Source of the DNA: Actinomycetota bacterium
GTDB lineage: Bacteria > Actinomycetota > Thermoleophilia > RBG-16-64-13
Assembly: GCA_003157225.1 (NCBI GenBank)
Contig: PMIZ01000279.1
Location: 1 to 5,716 of the forward strand
Length of the DNA stretch: 5,716 nucleotides
Direction: 5' to 3'
The translations under genes were made by a program, and so were the position numbers. The notes below the pieces were generated by a model. It searched no databases and was not told the origin of the DNA. It was given only the letters and a program-made list of their open reading frames with translations. This document shows positions 5,054-5,716 of this stretch, piece by piece (position 1 is the stretch's first letter; each line of letters starts with the position of its first letter).

Positions 5054-5716
5054 GTGGGCACGACTCTGACCAAAGAGGATGTCATTCGCCAAGTCGAAGA
5101 GAATGACATCAAGTTCATCCGCCTTTGGTTCACCGACGTGCTCGGCTTTCTCAAGAGCCTCGCCATCACTCGCAGAGAACTCGAACGCAGCCTAGACGAA
5201 GGGATGGGGTTCGACGGCTCGTCCATCGAGGGTTTCGCCCGTGTCCAGGAATCCGACATGGTGGCCATGCCCGATCCCACCACCTTCGCGATCCTGCCCT
5301 CCATGCCCGAGAACGGGCAGACTGCTCGCATGTTCTGCGACATCGTGCAGCCGGACGGCCGGCCCTACGAGGGCGACCCGCGATATGCGCTCAAACGGAT
5401 GCTGGGCAAAGCCGCGGACATGGGCTACACGATGTACGTGGGGCCCGAGCTCGAGTTCTTCTACTTCAAGGACAGCGCCCACGCTGAGCCCCTCGATCGC
5501 GGCGGCTACTTCGATCTCACCTCGCTCGATGTTTCCACCAGTGTGCGGCGGGAGACGGTGACCGCCCTAGAGGAGGTGGGCATCGAGGTCGAGTACGCGC
5601 ACCATGAGTGCGGGCCTTCTCAGCACGAGATCGACCTTCGCTACAAGGATGCCCTCAATATGGCCGACACAGTGATGACCTACAAGATCACCGTTAAGGA
5701 GATCGCCCGCAGGTAT
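5054..5716 (+). CDS. glnA: Type I glutamine synthetase, N-terminal half (runs off the window)
   Basis: The first 221 codons of a protein usually about 440-470 residues long are present. Glutamine synthetase joins glutamate and ammonia using ATP in the cytoplasm, as a dodecamer. The N-terminal beta-grasp domain includes RLWFTDVLGFLKSLAI (23-38) and FDGSSIEGF (53-61). Asp54 and Asp68 (in ESDM) fall at the spacing of the ammonium-site aspartates Asp50/Asp64 of the Salmonella enzyme, which favours true synthetase activity over gamma-glutamyl-amine paralogues that lack them. Metal-site glutamates are visible in GPELEFF (Glu132, Glu134), in HHE (Glu185) and in QHE (Glu192). Arg63 sits where B. subtilis Arg62 mediates glutamine feedback. 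From memory it most resembles actinobacterial GlnA2. LPS at 81-83 replaces the commoner LPW. The C-terminal half, including any adenylylation tyrosine, is outside the window. Confidence 0.93.
   Translation, partial: MGTTLTKEDVIRQVEENDIKFIRLWFTDVLGFLKSLAITRRELERSLDEGMGFDGSSIEGFARVQESDMVAMPDPTTFAILPSMPENGQTARMFCDIVQPDGRPYEGDPRYALKRMLGKAADMGYTMYVGPELEFFYFKDSAHAEPLDRGGYFDLTSLDVSTSVRRETVTALEEVGIEVEYAHHECGPSQHEIDLRYKDALNMADTVMTYKITVKEIARRY

Overview
The window is a densely coding stretch of GC-rich bacterial DNA (clearly above 60% GC by eye). Every supported gene lies on the + strand, with very short gaps, 4-base start/stop overlaps, G-rich Shine-Dalgarno sites and two GTG starts. The glutamine synthetase fragment at the right end resembles, from memory, the actinobacterial GlnA2 type. 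The best guess is therefore a member of the Actinomycetota or a nearby high-GC lineage. The taxon is an inference, and no database search was possible.

Bases 1-3457 hold the distal part of a branched-chain-amino-acid-type (HAAT/Liv) ABC transporter operon. In order these are: a probable tail of an upstream gene (possibly livG, stop at 20-22), the ATPase LivF (19-717), the permease LivH (720-1601), the permease LivM (GTG start at 1598, ends 2680) and an IclR-family regulator (2687-3457). The junctions are -4, +2, -4 and +6 bases, which suggests one translationally coupled transcript. The substrate-binding protein that would define the transported compound is not in the window. Pairing with an IclR regulator suggests an amino acid or another small carboxylate as substrate, but that is inference.

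Bases 3458-4994 hold a two-gene unit. The first gene is a TatA/E-family twin-arginine translocase subunit (best start 3511) whose tail carries a 16-residue tandem repeat. Seventeen bases later comes a one-component regulator that fuses a GntR winged helix to a cytoplasmic PBP-like domain of the molybdate-binding COG1910/PF12727 type. A perfect 15-bp palindrome (3447-3461), of the size and TG...CA form of IclR operators, overlaps the iclR stop codon just upstream of this pair. It is the most attractive regulatory candidate in the window.

Bases 5054-5716 are the first 221 codons of a type I glutamine synthetase, preceded by a strong Shine-Dalgarno sequence and a 59-base gap with no visible terminator. 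The gene runs off the window.

Working picture: an uptake operon with its own regulator, followed by a Tat component coupled to a probable oxyanion-sensing regulator, followed by nitrogen assimilation. I see no mobile element, CRISPR array, tRNA or rRNA. Nothing here is demonstrably a new system. The tatA/oxyanion-sensor pair and the palindrome between the two blocks are the parts most worth following up.
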